Source of the DNA: Clostridia bacterium
GTDB lineage: Bacteria; Bacillota_A; Clostridia; Oscillospirales; CAG-272
Assembly: GCA_017414585.1 (NCBI GenBank)
Contig: JAFQLN010000034.1
Location: 1-11,491, forward strand
DNA length: 11,491 nucleotides
Direction of reading: 5' to 3'
Positions 1 to 6,164 of this stretch are shown here, one piece after another (position 1 is the stretch's first letter; each line of letters begins with the position of its first letter). Below the pieces are notes generated by a model. That model did no database searches, was not told where the DNA came from, and was given only the letters and a program-made list of their open reading frames with translations. The translations under genes were made by a program, and so were the position numbers.

Positions 1-138
1 CAAAAAGAGGAACTTTATCAGAAGTCTTGGGTGTTTCGAGCTCTGCGGAGCTCGACAAGGGGCTTTGCCCCTTTGAACCCCACGAGCTTTTGAAAAAGCT
101 CGACCAAAACTTTTATACTTGCGACAGCCCCGTTTTTT
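1..138 (+). repeat. Right-hand part of an interspersed hairpin-rich repeat (copy 1, cut by window edge)
   Basis: This stretch aligns with 5347-5500 and starts in mid-element at the window edge. It ends in TGCGACAGCCCC (120-131), the exact reverse complement of the left terminus of copy 2 at 5244-5255. Three hairpins are readable: TCGAGCTC/GAGCTCGA around a TGCG loop (about 39-54), AAGGGGC/GCCCCTT around TTT (57-73), and CGAGCTTT/AAAGCTCG around a TGAA loop (83-102). Its terminus lies about 17 bp from the stop codon of the minus-strand phosphoesterase operon, so that operon's transcript runs into it. The short frames crossing it do not resemble a protein. The missing left part would be expected to carry the terminator hairpin seen in copy 2. 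It is probably a non-autonomous mobile or structured intergenic repeat; mobility itself is inferred. Confidence 0.85.
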
Positions 139-148
139 GTATGCTTTT

Positions 149-1081
149 TCAGTCTGCCAGCACAATCTTCGCCGACTGCACACGTGCCTGCGCTTCCCGA
201 CCGCAGCTGTCATACCGGTCATTGCCGGTCATTTCCTTCGGAATTCCGAAAAGCGTACGGCTTTCCATTCCGTCGATGGCTATGGATACGGCACCGCCTT
301 TTTCCTCCAGCGTGATGACCGCATGAATGGGATCCTCGTACACAAGGGTATGATTGATTCTGCGGTACTCTGCCACAAGGCTCTCCGGATAGAGCGTATG
401 CTCTTTTATGAGATAGTGATACGATGCGGCGTTCAGCTCAAAATACACCACGTTGTCGAGAATACGGATATGGTCGCAGTGGTGATGTCCGTTGATGCAC
501 AGAATCACGCTGTGCGGCTTTCTGCGGTTGGCTTCGTTGATGATTCTCTGCACTTCATCCATGTTCTTCACACCGCCGTTGCCGCGCTCAAAGCTCTCAT
601 GGCTGATGATCACGCACGGATGGGGAGAAGATTCGATGGTTTCCCTGAGCCACTGAAGCTGTTCGGGCGGCATATGATCGCGCAGCGGACCGTGTTTGTA
701 GTAATTGCCGAGGTCGTAATGCACATATTCCCCATCGAGCAGATAAAAGTTCGGGTTGCAGATGATCATGCGGAATCCGTCCGCGTCGAAGAAATAATGC
801 CCATCCGGCATATTGTACAGCTTCAGAGTTTCTTCATACGGCGTTCCGTCCGTATCATGATTGCCGAGGCAGTGATAGGTCGGTATGTGAAACTCGTTGT
901 ACTTTTTTACATACGGCGCAGCATCTTCCCTGCCCGGTGCGTGACAGAAGTCCCCTGCATGAATGATGAACTGCACGTTTTCTTCTTCAGCACGCCGGAG
1001 AATGGCATCCAGCCGGTCCTTGTCCCCGCCCATAAAGACACCGGGACAGCAGTGCAAGTCCGAAAAGATCGAAAATTTCAT
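149..1081 (-). CDS. Metallophosphoesterase, calcineurin-like fold (paralog 1)
   Basis: This 310-residue protein carries the full dinuclear metal-site signature of the calcineurin-like phosphoesterase fold: D8-x-H10 (FSDLH), D44 in HAGDF, GNHD with N74/H75, H161 in ISHES, and G198-H199-x-H201 in INGHHH. The family hydrolyses phosphomonoesters or phosphodiesters using two metal ions; the substrate cannot be told from sequence. There is no signal peptide or membrane segment, so it is probably cytosolic. The last 80 or so residues form a C-terminal region I do not recognise. The start follows a purine-rich site (GGGGGAG, then AAAGGA) close to the ATG. It lies 26 bp after its paralog and is the last gene of the minus-strand operon headed by homoserine dehydrogenase. 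All metal ligands are intact, so it should be active. Confidence 0.9.
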   Translation of the reverse strand: MKFSIFSDLHCCPGVFMGGDKDRLDAILRRAEEENVQFIIHAGDFCHAPGREDAAPYVKKYNEFHIPTYHCLGNHDTDGTPYEETLKLYNMPDGHYFFDADGFRMIICNPNFYLLDGEYVHYDLGNYYKHGPLRDHMPPEQLQWLRETIESSPHPCVIISHESFERGNGGVKNMDEVQRIINEANRRKPHSVILCINGHHHCDHIRILDNVVYFELNAASYHYLIKEHTLYPESLVAEYRRINHTLVYEDPIHAVITLEEKGGAVSIAIDGMESRTLFGIPKEMTGNDRYDSCGREAQARVQSAKIVLAD

Positions 1082-1107
1082 ATTCCTTTGCTCCCCCTGT
1101 TATGTCG

Positions 1108-2040
1108 TCAGTTCATCAGCATGATCTTTGCCGACTGCACGCGCGGTTCCGCAGGATGTCCGCAATTGTCGTATTGCTCATTGCCAGTCATTTCAACTGT
1201 GACCCCGAGGAACATTTCGCTTTCCATTCCATCAATAACAATTGCCACACCCTCCGGTTTTTCATCCAGCGTAATGACGGCATGAAGCGGATCATTGTAT
1301 ATGGCAGTATGGTTCGTCCCACGGTACTCGCGGCACAGCTCCTCCGGATAGAGCGTATGTACCTTATTCAGATAGCTTAACGACGCTGAATTCAGCTCAA
1401 AATATACAACATTGTCAAGAATACGGATATGGTCACGGTGGTGGTGCCCGTTGATGCACAGAATGACGCTGTGCGGCTTCTTTCGGTTGGCATCGTTGAT
1501 GATCTTCTGCACTTCAAGCATATTCTTCACACCTCCGCTGCCGCGCTCAAAACTCTCATGACTGATGATCACGCACGGATAGGGCGAAGATTCGATGGTT
1601 TCCCTGAGCCACGCGAGCTGTTCGGGCGGCATATAATCCCGCAGTTCATTATGCCTGAAGTAGTTTCGGAGATTGTAGTGAACATACTCCCCGTCAAGCA
1701 GAAAGTAATTCGGGTTGCAGATTACGATACGGAAGCCTTTGCAGTCAAAATAATAATGATCGTCGGGCATATTATACAGCTTCAGAGTTTCTTCATAGGA
1801 TGTTCCGTCCGTATCATGGTTTCCGAGACAATGGTAGCTCGGAATGTGGAATTCATTATACTTTTTCAGATAGGCGGCGGCATTTTCCCCGTCCGGTTTG
1901 CTGCAGAAATCGCCAGCATGAATGATGAAGTCCACATTCTCTTCTTCGGCACGCTTCTGGATCAGAGTAAGACGGGTGTCGTCATCACACAGATACACCC
2001 CGCTGCAGCAGTGCAGATCGGAAAAGATCGAAAATTTCAT
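1108..2040 (-). CDS. Metallophosphoesterase, calcineurin-like fold (paralog 2)
   Basis: This protein is also 310 residues and aligns without a single gap to the next gene; by hand count 229 of 310 positions match (about 74%). It keeps the same ligands: D8, H10, D44, N74, H75, H161, H199 and H201. Differences cluster at residues 13-30 and 46-58 and in the C-terminal third (about 223-304), while the catalytic core is nearly identical. That pattern would fit a tandem duplication followed by change in the substrate-facing or partner-facing parts. A strong GGAGG lies 3-4 nt before the ATG and 24 bp separate it from the upstream ACT gene, so it is part of the same transcript. The substrate is unknown. 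It is likely soluble, since no export signal is visible. Confidence 0.9.
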   Translation of the reverse strand: MKFSIFSDLHCCSGVYLCDDDTRLTLIQKRAEEENVDFIIHAGDFCSKPDGENAAAYLKKYNEFHIPSYHCLGNHDTDGTSYEETLKLYNMPDDHYYFDCKGFRIVICNPNYFLLDGEYVHYNLRNYFRHNELRDYMPPEQLAWLRETIESSPYPCVIISHESFERGSGGVKNMLEVQKIINDANRKKPHSVILCINGHHHRDHIRILDNVVYFELNSASLSYLNKVHTLYPEELCREYRGTNHTAIYNDPLHAVITLDEKPEGVAIVIDGMESEMFLGVTVEMTGNEQYDNCGHPAEPRVQSAKIMLMN

Positions 2041-2064
2041 ATTCCTCCGTCCCTTTTTCCCGTA

Positions 2065-2535
2065 TCAGATATTGAAATCCCGCGTGAGACAGTCCATGGC
2101 TTTTTTGGCATCGTCCGAGGCTACAAGCATGGAAATGCCGATTTCACTCGCGGAAATGTTGATGATATGCACGCCGTCATTCCACAGACAGCGGAACACC
2201 TGCGCCGCAACGCCCGGTTTGCCCTGCATTTCATCGCCCATCACCATGATTTTTGCAACGTCCGTGTCGATAATCACTTCGGTTGCTTCACTGTCGCCGA
2301 AGAGCGCGCCGAGAATGCCCTGCGTCTTTTCGGCATTGCACCGATCGATGGCAAATACAATATCGACCCCCTGCCCGCTCGACCCTGCGGATGCTGTCTG
2401 GATGATCATGTTCACATCCACACCGGCTTCCGCAATGGCTGCAAAGGTTCCGTAAGCGGTTCCCCAGCGGTTGGGCGGATTCTTGATATAGACAACGGCG
2501 ACTTCATCATTTCTTGATACTGCGTAAACGCCCAA
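2065..2535 (-). CDS. Free-standing tandem ACT-domain protein, aspartate-kinase regulatory type
   Basis: A 156-residue protein made of two ACT units, roughly residues 10-78 and 88-152. The second has the pattern typical of the aspartate kinase C-terminus: VAKIMVMG, then GKPGVAAQVF, then INISASEIGISMLV. The kinase domain is absent and there is no sign of one in the window. The size is close to that of the small regulatory subunit some Bacillota make from lysC. ACT domains bind amino acids, so this protein may confer end-product sensing on a kinase or on the adjacent homoserine dehydrogenase; that is inference. The only near start is TTG at 2535, because an in-frame TGA lies three codons upstream. 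The TTG is supported by AGAGGTGA six bases before it. The gene begins 23 bp after the hom stop codon. Confidence 0.82.
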   Translation of the reverse strand: MGVYAVSRNDEVAVVYIKNPPNRWGTAYGTFAAIAEAGVDVNMIIQTASAGSSGQGVDIVFAIDRCNAEKTQGILGALFGDSEATEVIIDTDVAKIMVMGDEMQGKPGVAAQVFRCLWNDGVHIINISASEIGISMLVASDDAKKAMDCLTRDFNI

Positions 2536-2536
2536 G

Positions 2537-2549
2537 CTCCTTCACCTCT
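2537..2549 (-). promoter_or_regulatory. Ribosome binding site supporting the TTG start of the ACT gene
   Basis: Read on the minus strand, AGAGGTGA (2542-2549) matches the anti-Shine-Dalgarno pairing region and sits six bases before TTG. A second purine run, AAGGAG, lies almost against the TTG and is too close to be the main site. With the TGA just upstream in frame, this fixes a non-ATG start. Confidence 0.6.
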
Positions 2550-2558
2550 TCCAGCTTC

Positions 2559-3770
2559 TCAGTCTTTCTTGATACGGATCACGGAAAGAACATGCACACC
2601 GTCCAGTGCCTTTTCCAGCGCTCCCTGCGTCATTCTGCCTGCAGTCAGTTCTACCGTACCGCTGCAGTCGGAAAGAACGGTCACGTCGTCACAGACAGCG
2701 GACAGTGCTTCTGCAAGTGCCGCACTGCTGCCTTCCGCACGGATATAGTATGTGAACGCAATGTCGGCAAACGGTCTGACAGCGCCTTCTTTTTTCTCGA
2801 AAACCGGTACGTATTCCGCCGCCGCCGCTCCGGAGAGAACTGCCGCTGCATCCGCCATGACAGCACCTGCCGTCGGATAACGACCTGCGCCGCGTCCGTA
2901 ATACAGTATATCGCCGCATACGGGACTGGTGACGGAAATTCCGTTGTATACATCGGAAATATGGGAAAGCGGATCGTCGTGCGGCACCATCATAGGGCAT
3001 ACATATGCTTCCAGCTGTTCGCCGATCTTTGCCTCAGCAATAAGTTTGATTTCCGCATCGAGTTTTTCGGCTGCCGCGATATCTTCCATGGTGATATTGC
3101 GCAGTGTCTGGGCGTAAACTTCTTCGCCGGGTGCAAGGATGCCGGATGCGAGCGCGGAAAGAATGATAATCTTGCGCTGTGCGTCTATTCCGTCAATGTC
3201 CGCGGACGGATCGGCTTCCGCAAAACCGAGCAGCTGTGCTTCCTTGAGCACATCGTCAAAGGCGCGCTTTTCCTTCTTCATTTTCGTCAGAATAAAGTTG
3301 GTCGTCCCGTTGACAATCCCGCTGACTTTGGAAATCTTTTCGCCTGCAAGTGAAGTTGCAAAGGAACGCAGAACCGGAATCCCGCCGCCGACGCTTGCTT
3401 CAAACAGGTATGACACGCCGTTTTCCGCAGCACACCGGAGCAGTTCGTCCCCGAAATTTGCGACCACTTCCTTATTGGACGTTACAACGGACTTTCCCGC
3501 ATTCATACAGGCAAGCGAAAATTCCCGTGCCGGATGGGAACCGCCCATCGTTTCGCACACGAGCACAACTTCTTTATCTTCCAGAATAGGTGTGATATCG
3601 TGCACAACCCGGTCCGCGTACGGAGAATCCGGGAAGTCACGCAGGTCAAGAATATATTTTACATCTGTGTCGTCGCCGACCGCACGGCGGATCTGTTCCC
3701 GGTTTGCTTCCAGTACAGCTGTAATGCCGCCGCCGACAACGCCGTATCCGATAATGGCTATCTGCTTCAT
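2559..3770 (-). CDS. hom: Homoserine dehydrogenase
   Basis: This enzyme makes homoserine from aspartate semialdehyde with NAD(P)H, the branch point to threonine and methionine. In the 403-residue product an N-terminal Rossmann motif reads IGYGVVGGG (G8, G10, G13). TSNK supplies K100, and residues 178-200 fit the family signature A-x3-G ... D-P-x2-D-I-x-G-x-D-x3-K ending in K200. GRGAGRYPTAG (292-302) is the conserved C-terminal cofactor-site strand. Residues about 337-401 form a short ACT domain (YYIRAEG ... VLSVIRI), expected to bind a feedback amino acid, usually threonine. I place the start at the ATG after GAGGT (3770); the frame runs 29 codons further upstream, but that extension crosses the promoter. 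First gene of the four-gene operon. The leader of about 46 nt is too short for a T-box, and no leader peptide is visible. Confidence 0.95.
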   Translation of the reverse strand: MKQIAIIGYGVVGGGITAVLEANREQIRRAVGDDTDVKYILDLRDFPDSPYADRVVHDITPILEDKEVVLVCETMGGSHPAREFSLACMNAGKSVVTSNKEVVANFGDELLRCAAENGVSYLFEASVGGGIPVLRSFATSLAGEKISKVSGIVNGTTNFILTKMKKEKRAFDDVLKEAQLLGFAEADPSADIDGIDAQRKIIILSALASGILAPGEEVYAQTLRNITMEDIAAAEKLDAEIKLIAEAKIGEQLEAYVCPMMVPHDDPLSHISDVYNGISVTSPVCGDILYYGRGAGRYPTAGAVMADAAAVLSGAAAAEYVPVFEKKEGAVRPFADIAFTYYIRAEGSSAALAEALSAVCDDVTVLSDCSGTVELTAGRMTQGALEKALDGVHVLSVIRIKKD

Positions 3771-3822
3771 ATATACCTCGTTATAATTTTTATCTATATT
3801 GCATGATAAACTGGATTTATAT

Positions 3823-3851
3823 ATCATAGCACAGTCGGAGATAAAAATCAA
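3823..3851 (-). promoter_or_regulatory. Sigma-A type promoter of the hom operon
   Basis: Read on the minus strand, TTGATT (3846-3851) and TATGAT (3823-3828) are separated by exactly 17 bp, giving a predicted start of transcription near 3816 and a leader of about 46 nt. It lies in the only intergenic gap upstream of hom and supports the ATG at 3770 over the longer frame. Confidence 0.7.
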
Positions 3852-3916
3852 GGGCAAAACGAAGTTTTTTCTGAATTTACCGGATATTTATACAGATGCG
3901 TCTGCATATTTCCGCA

Positions 3917-5092
3917 TCAAATCGAAAGCAGCTTTTTTCTTTCCGCATCGGAAGTGACTCCGTAATGCTTCAGAAGGACCGCCGCATACGGTTCAAAGTC
4001 CGTATGATCAATCATGCGGAAGCACGCCGCCGCTGCATCAACAAAGTCGGACTTCTCCGTTTTGTCCGCCATGTATGCCAGTCCGATATATCGGAGAACC
4101 GCATAAACGGCGCAGAGTGCATTGCTTTCGTCCGGCAGGCTGACGGGACGTTCCTGGAACGGAAAACGGGTAAAGAAAATGTGATTGACAAGCATCTGCT
4201 CGAACCAGATTTCCCAGTCGGGGAACAGCTCCCGAAAATGCTGCTGTGCTTTCTGCCAGCGGAGAAAACGATCGTCCCCTTCGCCGTAATACGCCAGCGC
4301 CGCTTCTCCGTAATCGCGGATGCTGTCATGCCGTTCGGTGAGAAGTGCTGCCATCTCTCCGAGTACATCGAGACTGCGCAGAACACTGTCACGATCGGAC
4401 ACCATAAGCTGGGGAGGGAAGGTTTCACCGGCTTCGGCACGTGCGGCGGCGGCGTCAATCGCATCCCCGTTCTTTTCTTCGAGAGCACAGGCAATCTGTT
4501 CCGTGACCGCATACAGACAGGCGAGACGTTCGCGGAGAGAATGGCGTCTGTCCTGCAGAAAGCGCACGAGTGTCATGCGGATTTTCTGTCCTCTGCCGAG
4601 TGTATCGAACAGAGTTGTCCGTTTCCCGGTATCCGGCACATCAACCGTTATCGTTCTGCGGACAAAGCGCATGGGTTCCTTGTATTCCGCGAGCATTTCC
4701 AGAACCGCTTCACAGCTGTTGGCACAGGAGCACTCCTTGTCGGCGTCCGTCCGGATTCCGCGCGGATAGAGCCGGCAGATATCCGGCAGTTCATCTTCTC
4801 CGATGGAAGCGTGAATCGAACAGCGTCCGTCTTCCATACGCATCGGACAGTTACCGTCGTAACGCGGATTGAACCGTGCGTAGCATTCCGGCGTCGGATG
4901 ATCCACCACGCGCAGACCGACGTCCAGTCTCCTCCGCATGGACTGCTCGCAGTCAAGTCCGAGGAGACGGAAATAATTTGTCATAGAAACCGAAATCGGC
5001 CAGCCTTCACAGCAGGCGGACCGGCATGCGCCCATCTTGCACGAAAAATGCAGATAATATTCGGGCATCAGAAATTCGTTTGTTTCTTTCAT
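3917..5092 (-). CDS. FliB-like protein (flagellin lysine-N-methylase family)
   Basis: The N-terminal third matches the Cys-rich head of the flagellin lysine-N-methylase family: EYYLHFSCKMGACRSACCEGW gives C18-x4-C23-x3-C27-C28. Further cysteines are C70, C82, C91, C106 (in CRLYPRG), and C121-x-C123-x3-C127. Such a cluster suggests a bound iron-sulfur cluster or metal. Salmonella FliB N-methylates flagellin lysines, but no flagellin or motility gene is present here, so the substrate could be different. The remaining 250 residues are helical-looking with no motif I can name. The protein is 391 residues from the ATG at 5092, which has AGAAGG four bases before it. The frame also opens at a TTG at 5143, but that is only about three bases from the predicted transcription start. 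It appears to be monocistronic. The family call is good; the function is tentative. Confidence 0.75.
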   Translation of the reverse strand: MKETNEFLMPEYYLHFSCKMGACRSACCEGWPISVSMTNYFRLLGLDCEQSMRRRLDVGLRVVDHPTPECYARFNPRYDGNCPMRMEDGRCSIHASIGEDELPDICRLYPRGIRTDADKECSCANSCEAVLEMLAEYKEPMRFVRRTITVDVPDTGKRTTLFDTLGRGQKIRMTLVRFLQDRRHSLRERLACLYAVTEQIACALEEKNGDAIDAAAARAEAGETFPPQLMVSDRDSVLRSLDVLGEMAALLTERHDSIRDYGEAALAYYGEGDDRFLRWQKAQQHFRELFPDWEIWFEQMLVNHIFFTRFPFQERPVSLPDESNALCAVYAVLRYIGLAYMADKTEKSDFVDAAAACFRMIDHTDFEPYAAVLLKHYGVTSDAERKKLLSI

Positions 5093-5152
5093 AAAACCTT
5101 CTGTATTCAATTGTAGAATCGCCTGCGGATGATTCATCAGCAAAGCGGATGT

Positions 5153-5158
5153 ATTATA
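5153..5158 (-). promoter_or_regulatory. Putative -10 box of the FliB-like gene
   Basis: A perfect TATAAT is read on the minus strand about 60 bp before the chosen ATG, inside a markedly A+T-rich stretch (5144-5243). No convincing -35 hexamer occurs at 16-18 bp (GAAATC at best), so the promoter is weak or activator-dependent, or the box is fortuitous. Confidence 0.4.
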
Positions 5159-5237
5159 ATACAGATTTTTTTCATGATTTCATGGATTTTGTGAATTTTT
5201 TGTGCATAAATGAACTTTTTTCACGCAAAACAGCGAT

Positions 5238-5288
5238 AAAAAAGGGGCTGTCGCACTAAGGAGAGATTTTCCGAAATGCGACAGCCTC
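5238..5288 (-). terminator. Intrinsic terminator formed by the left end of the repeat
   Basis: On the minus strand GGCTGTCGCA pairs with TGCGACAGCC (5277-5286 with 5246-5255, 10 bp, loop of 21 nt), followed by CC and six T. This is a standard Rho-independent terminator for transcripts coming from msrA, and it would keep them from running into the FliB-like promoter. Confidence 0.7.
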
Positions 5289-5312
5289 ATTCTCATATTT
5301 GAATGTTCGTCT

Positions 5313-5346
5313 CTTCTTTTTCTCCTTTAGCGAGGAGAAAAAGAAG
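5313..5346 (+). repeat. Perfect 14-bp inverted repeat within the element
   Basis: CTTCTTTTTCTCCT (5313-5326) and its exact reverse complement (5333-5346) flank the loop TTAGCG. It is strongly pyrimidine/purine asymmetric and lacks a following T tract in either direction, so it is a structural part of the repeat and not a simple terminator. Confidence 0.75.
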
Positions 5347-5527
5347 CAAAAAGAGGAACTTTTTCGGAAGTCTTGGGCATTTCGACCTCTGCGGAGGTCG
5401 ATGAGGGGCTCTGCCCCTTCAACTGAGGAGCTGCGCATCCTCGGCAAACATTTTGAAAAAGTTTGATCAAAACTTTTATACTTGCAACAGCCCCTTTTTC
5501 AGTTCATGCCACTGTCTGTTCATCCGG

Positions 5528-6148
5528 TCATTTTTCCAAAACAAGCTCTGCCAGATGTGCGTATTCGTCCGTCTTCAGCTTATCACGGATCGCTTCTGCG
5601 GCAGGCTTTGTATATTCCTCTGCGGCAATGTGCAGTTCTGCGAACAGCTTCATTTCATTCCACGGAATATGGCAGTAGCCCGCGGGATTCTTCTCGAGAT
5701 AATTCTGATGATATTCTTCGGCGGAGTAAAAGTTTTTGAGAGGTCCGATTTCCACAAAGAACTGCCCGCCCTGTCTTTTCTCGATGGCAGCGATCCGCTC
5801 CACGGTTTCTTTTGCCTTCTCGTTTGTGTAATAGATTCCGGTCTGATACTGGGTACCGATATCATTCCCCTGCCGGTTCTGTACGGTCGGATCAATCACA
5901 TAGAAATATGCCATCAGAATGGCTTCCAGACTCACCTGTTCCGGGTCATATTCCACGCGCACAGTCTCGCGGAATCCGGTTTTCCCGGTGCAGACTGTTT
6001 TGTAATCGGCATCCTGCTCACCCGTTCCGTTGGCATATCCGCTCCGGGCGTCAATCACACCGCTGATGGACTGCATCAGATGTTCGGTTCCCCAGAAGCA
6101 TCCGCCGGCAAGATAAATCACGTTTTCGTTTTCCTGTGTAAAGTCCAT
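5528..6148 (-). CDS. msrA: Peptide-methionine (S)-S-oxide reductase MsrA
   Basis: This enzyme reduces methionine-S-sulfoxide in proteins or free methionine, repairing oxidative damage in the cytosol. The catalytic motif GGCFWG gives C17. Other family blocks are TGFRETVRVEYDP with E61 (usually GHAE in this place), DPTVQNRQGNDIGTQYQ (86-102), the AEEYHQNYL block and GYCHI with C159, a candidate resolving cysteine. The core ends near residue 165; about 40 further residues (KLFAELH ... ELVLEK) form a tail. Within the tail, YTKPAAEAIRDKLKTDEY resembles the linker and first strand leading into MsrB in MsrA-MsrB fusions, yet no MsrB domain follows. TAGGAG lies about 6-7 nt before the ATG. It is the last gene of a three-gene operon, 16 bp after the alpha/beta hydrolase. 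Confidence 0.93.
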   Translation of the reverse strand: MDFTQENENVIYLAGGCFWGTEHLMQSISGVIDARSGYANGTGEQDADYKTVCTGKTGFRETVRVEYDPEQVSLEAILMAYFYVIDPTVQNRQGNDIGTQYQTGIYYTNEKAKETVERIAAIEKRQGGQFFVEIGPLKNFYSAEEYHQNYLEKNPAGYCHIPWNEMKLFAELHIAAEEYTKPAAEAIRDKLKTDEYAHLAELVLEK

Positions 6149-6164
6149 AATGCACTCCTATCAT

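Larger units (their letters stand above)
5238..5499 (+). repeat. Complete MITE-like hairpin-rich repeat with terminal inverted repeats (copy 2)
   Basis: The element is bounded by GGGGCTGTCGCA (5244-5255) and TGCAACAGCCCC (5483-5494), inverted repeats matching at 11 of 12 positions and extended by six A on the left and five T on the right. Inside, in order: a partner arm TGCGACAGCC (5277-5286); a 14-bp perfect stem (5313-5326/5333-5346); TCGACCTC/GAGGTCGA around TGCG (5382-5401); GGGGC/GCCCC around TCT (5405-5417); GAGGA/TCCTC (5425-5442, absent from copy 1); and CAAAC-A-TTT/AAA-GTTTG around TGAA (5445-5465). Bases 5347-5500 match copy 1 at 1-138. It fills most of the 435-bp gap between the FliB-like start and the msrA stop. 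No target-site duplication can be identified. No transposase is present, so any movement would need help in trans. Confidence 0.85.

Noticed and set aside
27..326. Small frames running out of the repeat (also at 5453-6196), both containing a DQNFYTC peptide
   Set aside because: The shared peptide comes from the non-coding repeat, and the remainder is antisense to a real gene.
119..2517. Long plus-strand frames (388 and 362 residues) opposite the two phosphoesterases
   Set aside because: They mirror the paralogs in register, share sequence only because the sense genes are duplicated, and cross gene borders and the repeat.
3771..3822. T-box, threonine attenuator or riboswitch in front of hom
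   Set aside because: The leader from the predicted start is about 46 nt, A+T-rich and without a leader peptide, stem series or terminator.
3856..3918. Terminator candidates for the FliB-like gene: GATGCG/CGCATC (3895-3918) and AAAAC-GAA-GTTTT (3856-3868)
   Set aside because: The first has no T tract after it and overlaps the stop codon; the second has only a weak A-T-rich stem. Neither is convincing.
3896..5116. 406-residue plus-strand frame opposite the FliB-like gene
   Set aside because: No recognisable domain and no suitable ribosome site; the minus strand has the conserved Cys clusters.
5244..5494. CRISPR array or tandem repeat
   Set aside because: The repeated arms are inverted, not evenly spaced direct repeats, and there are no spacers or cas genes.
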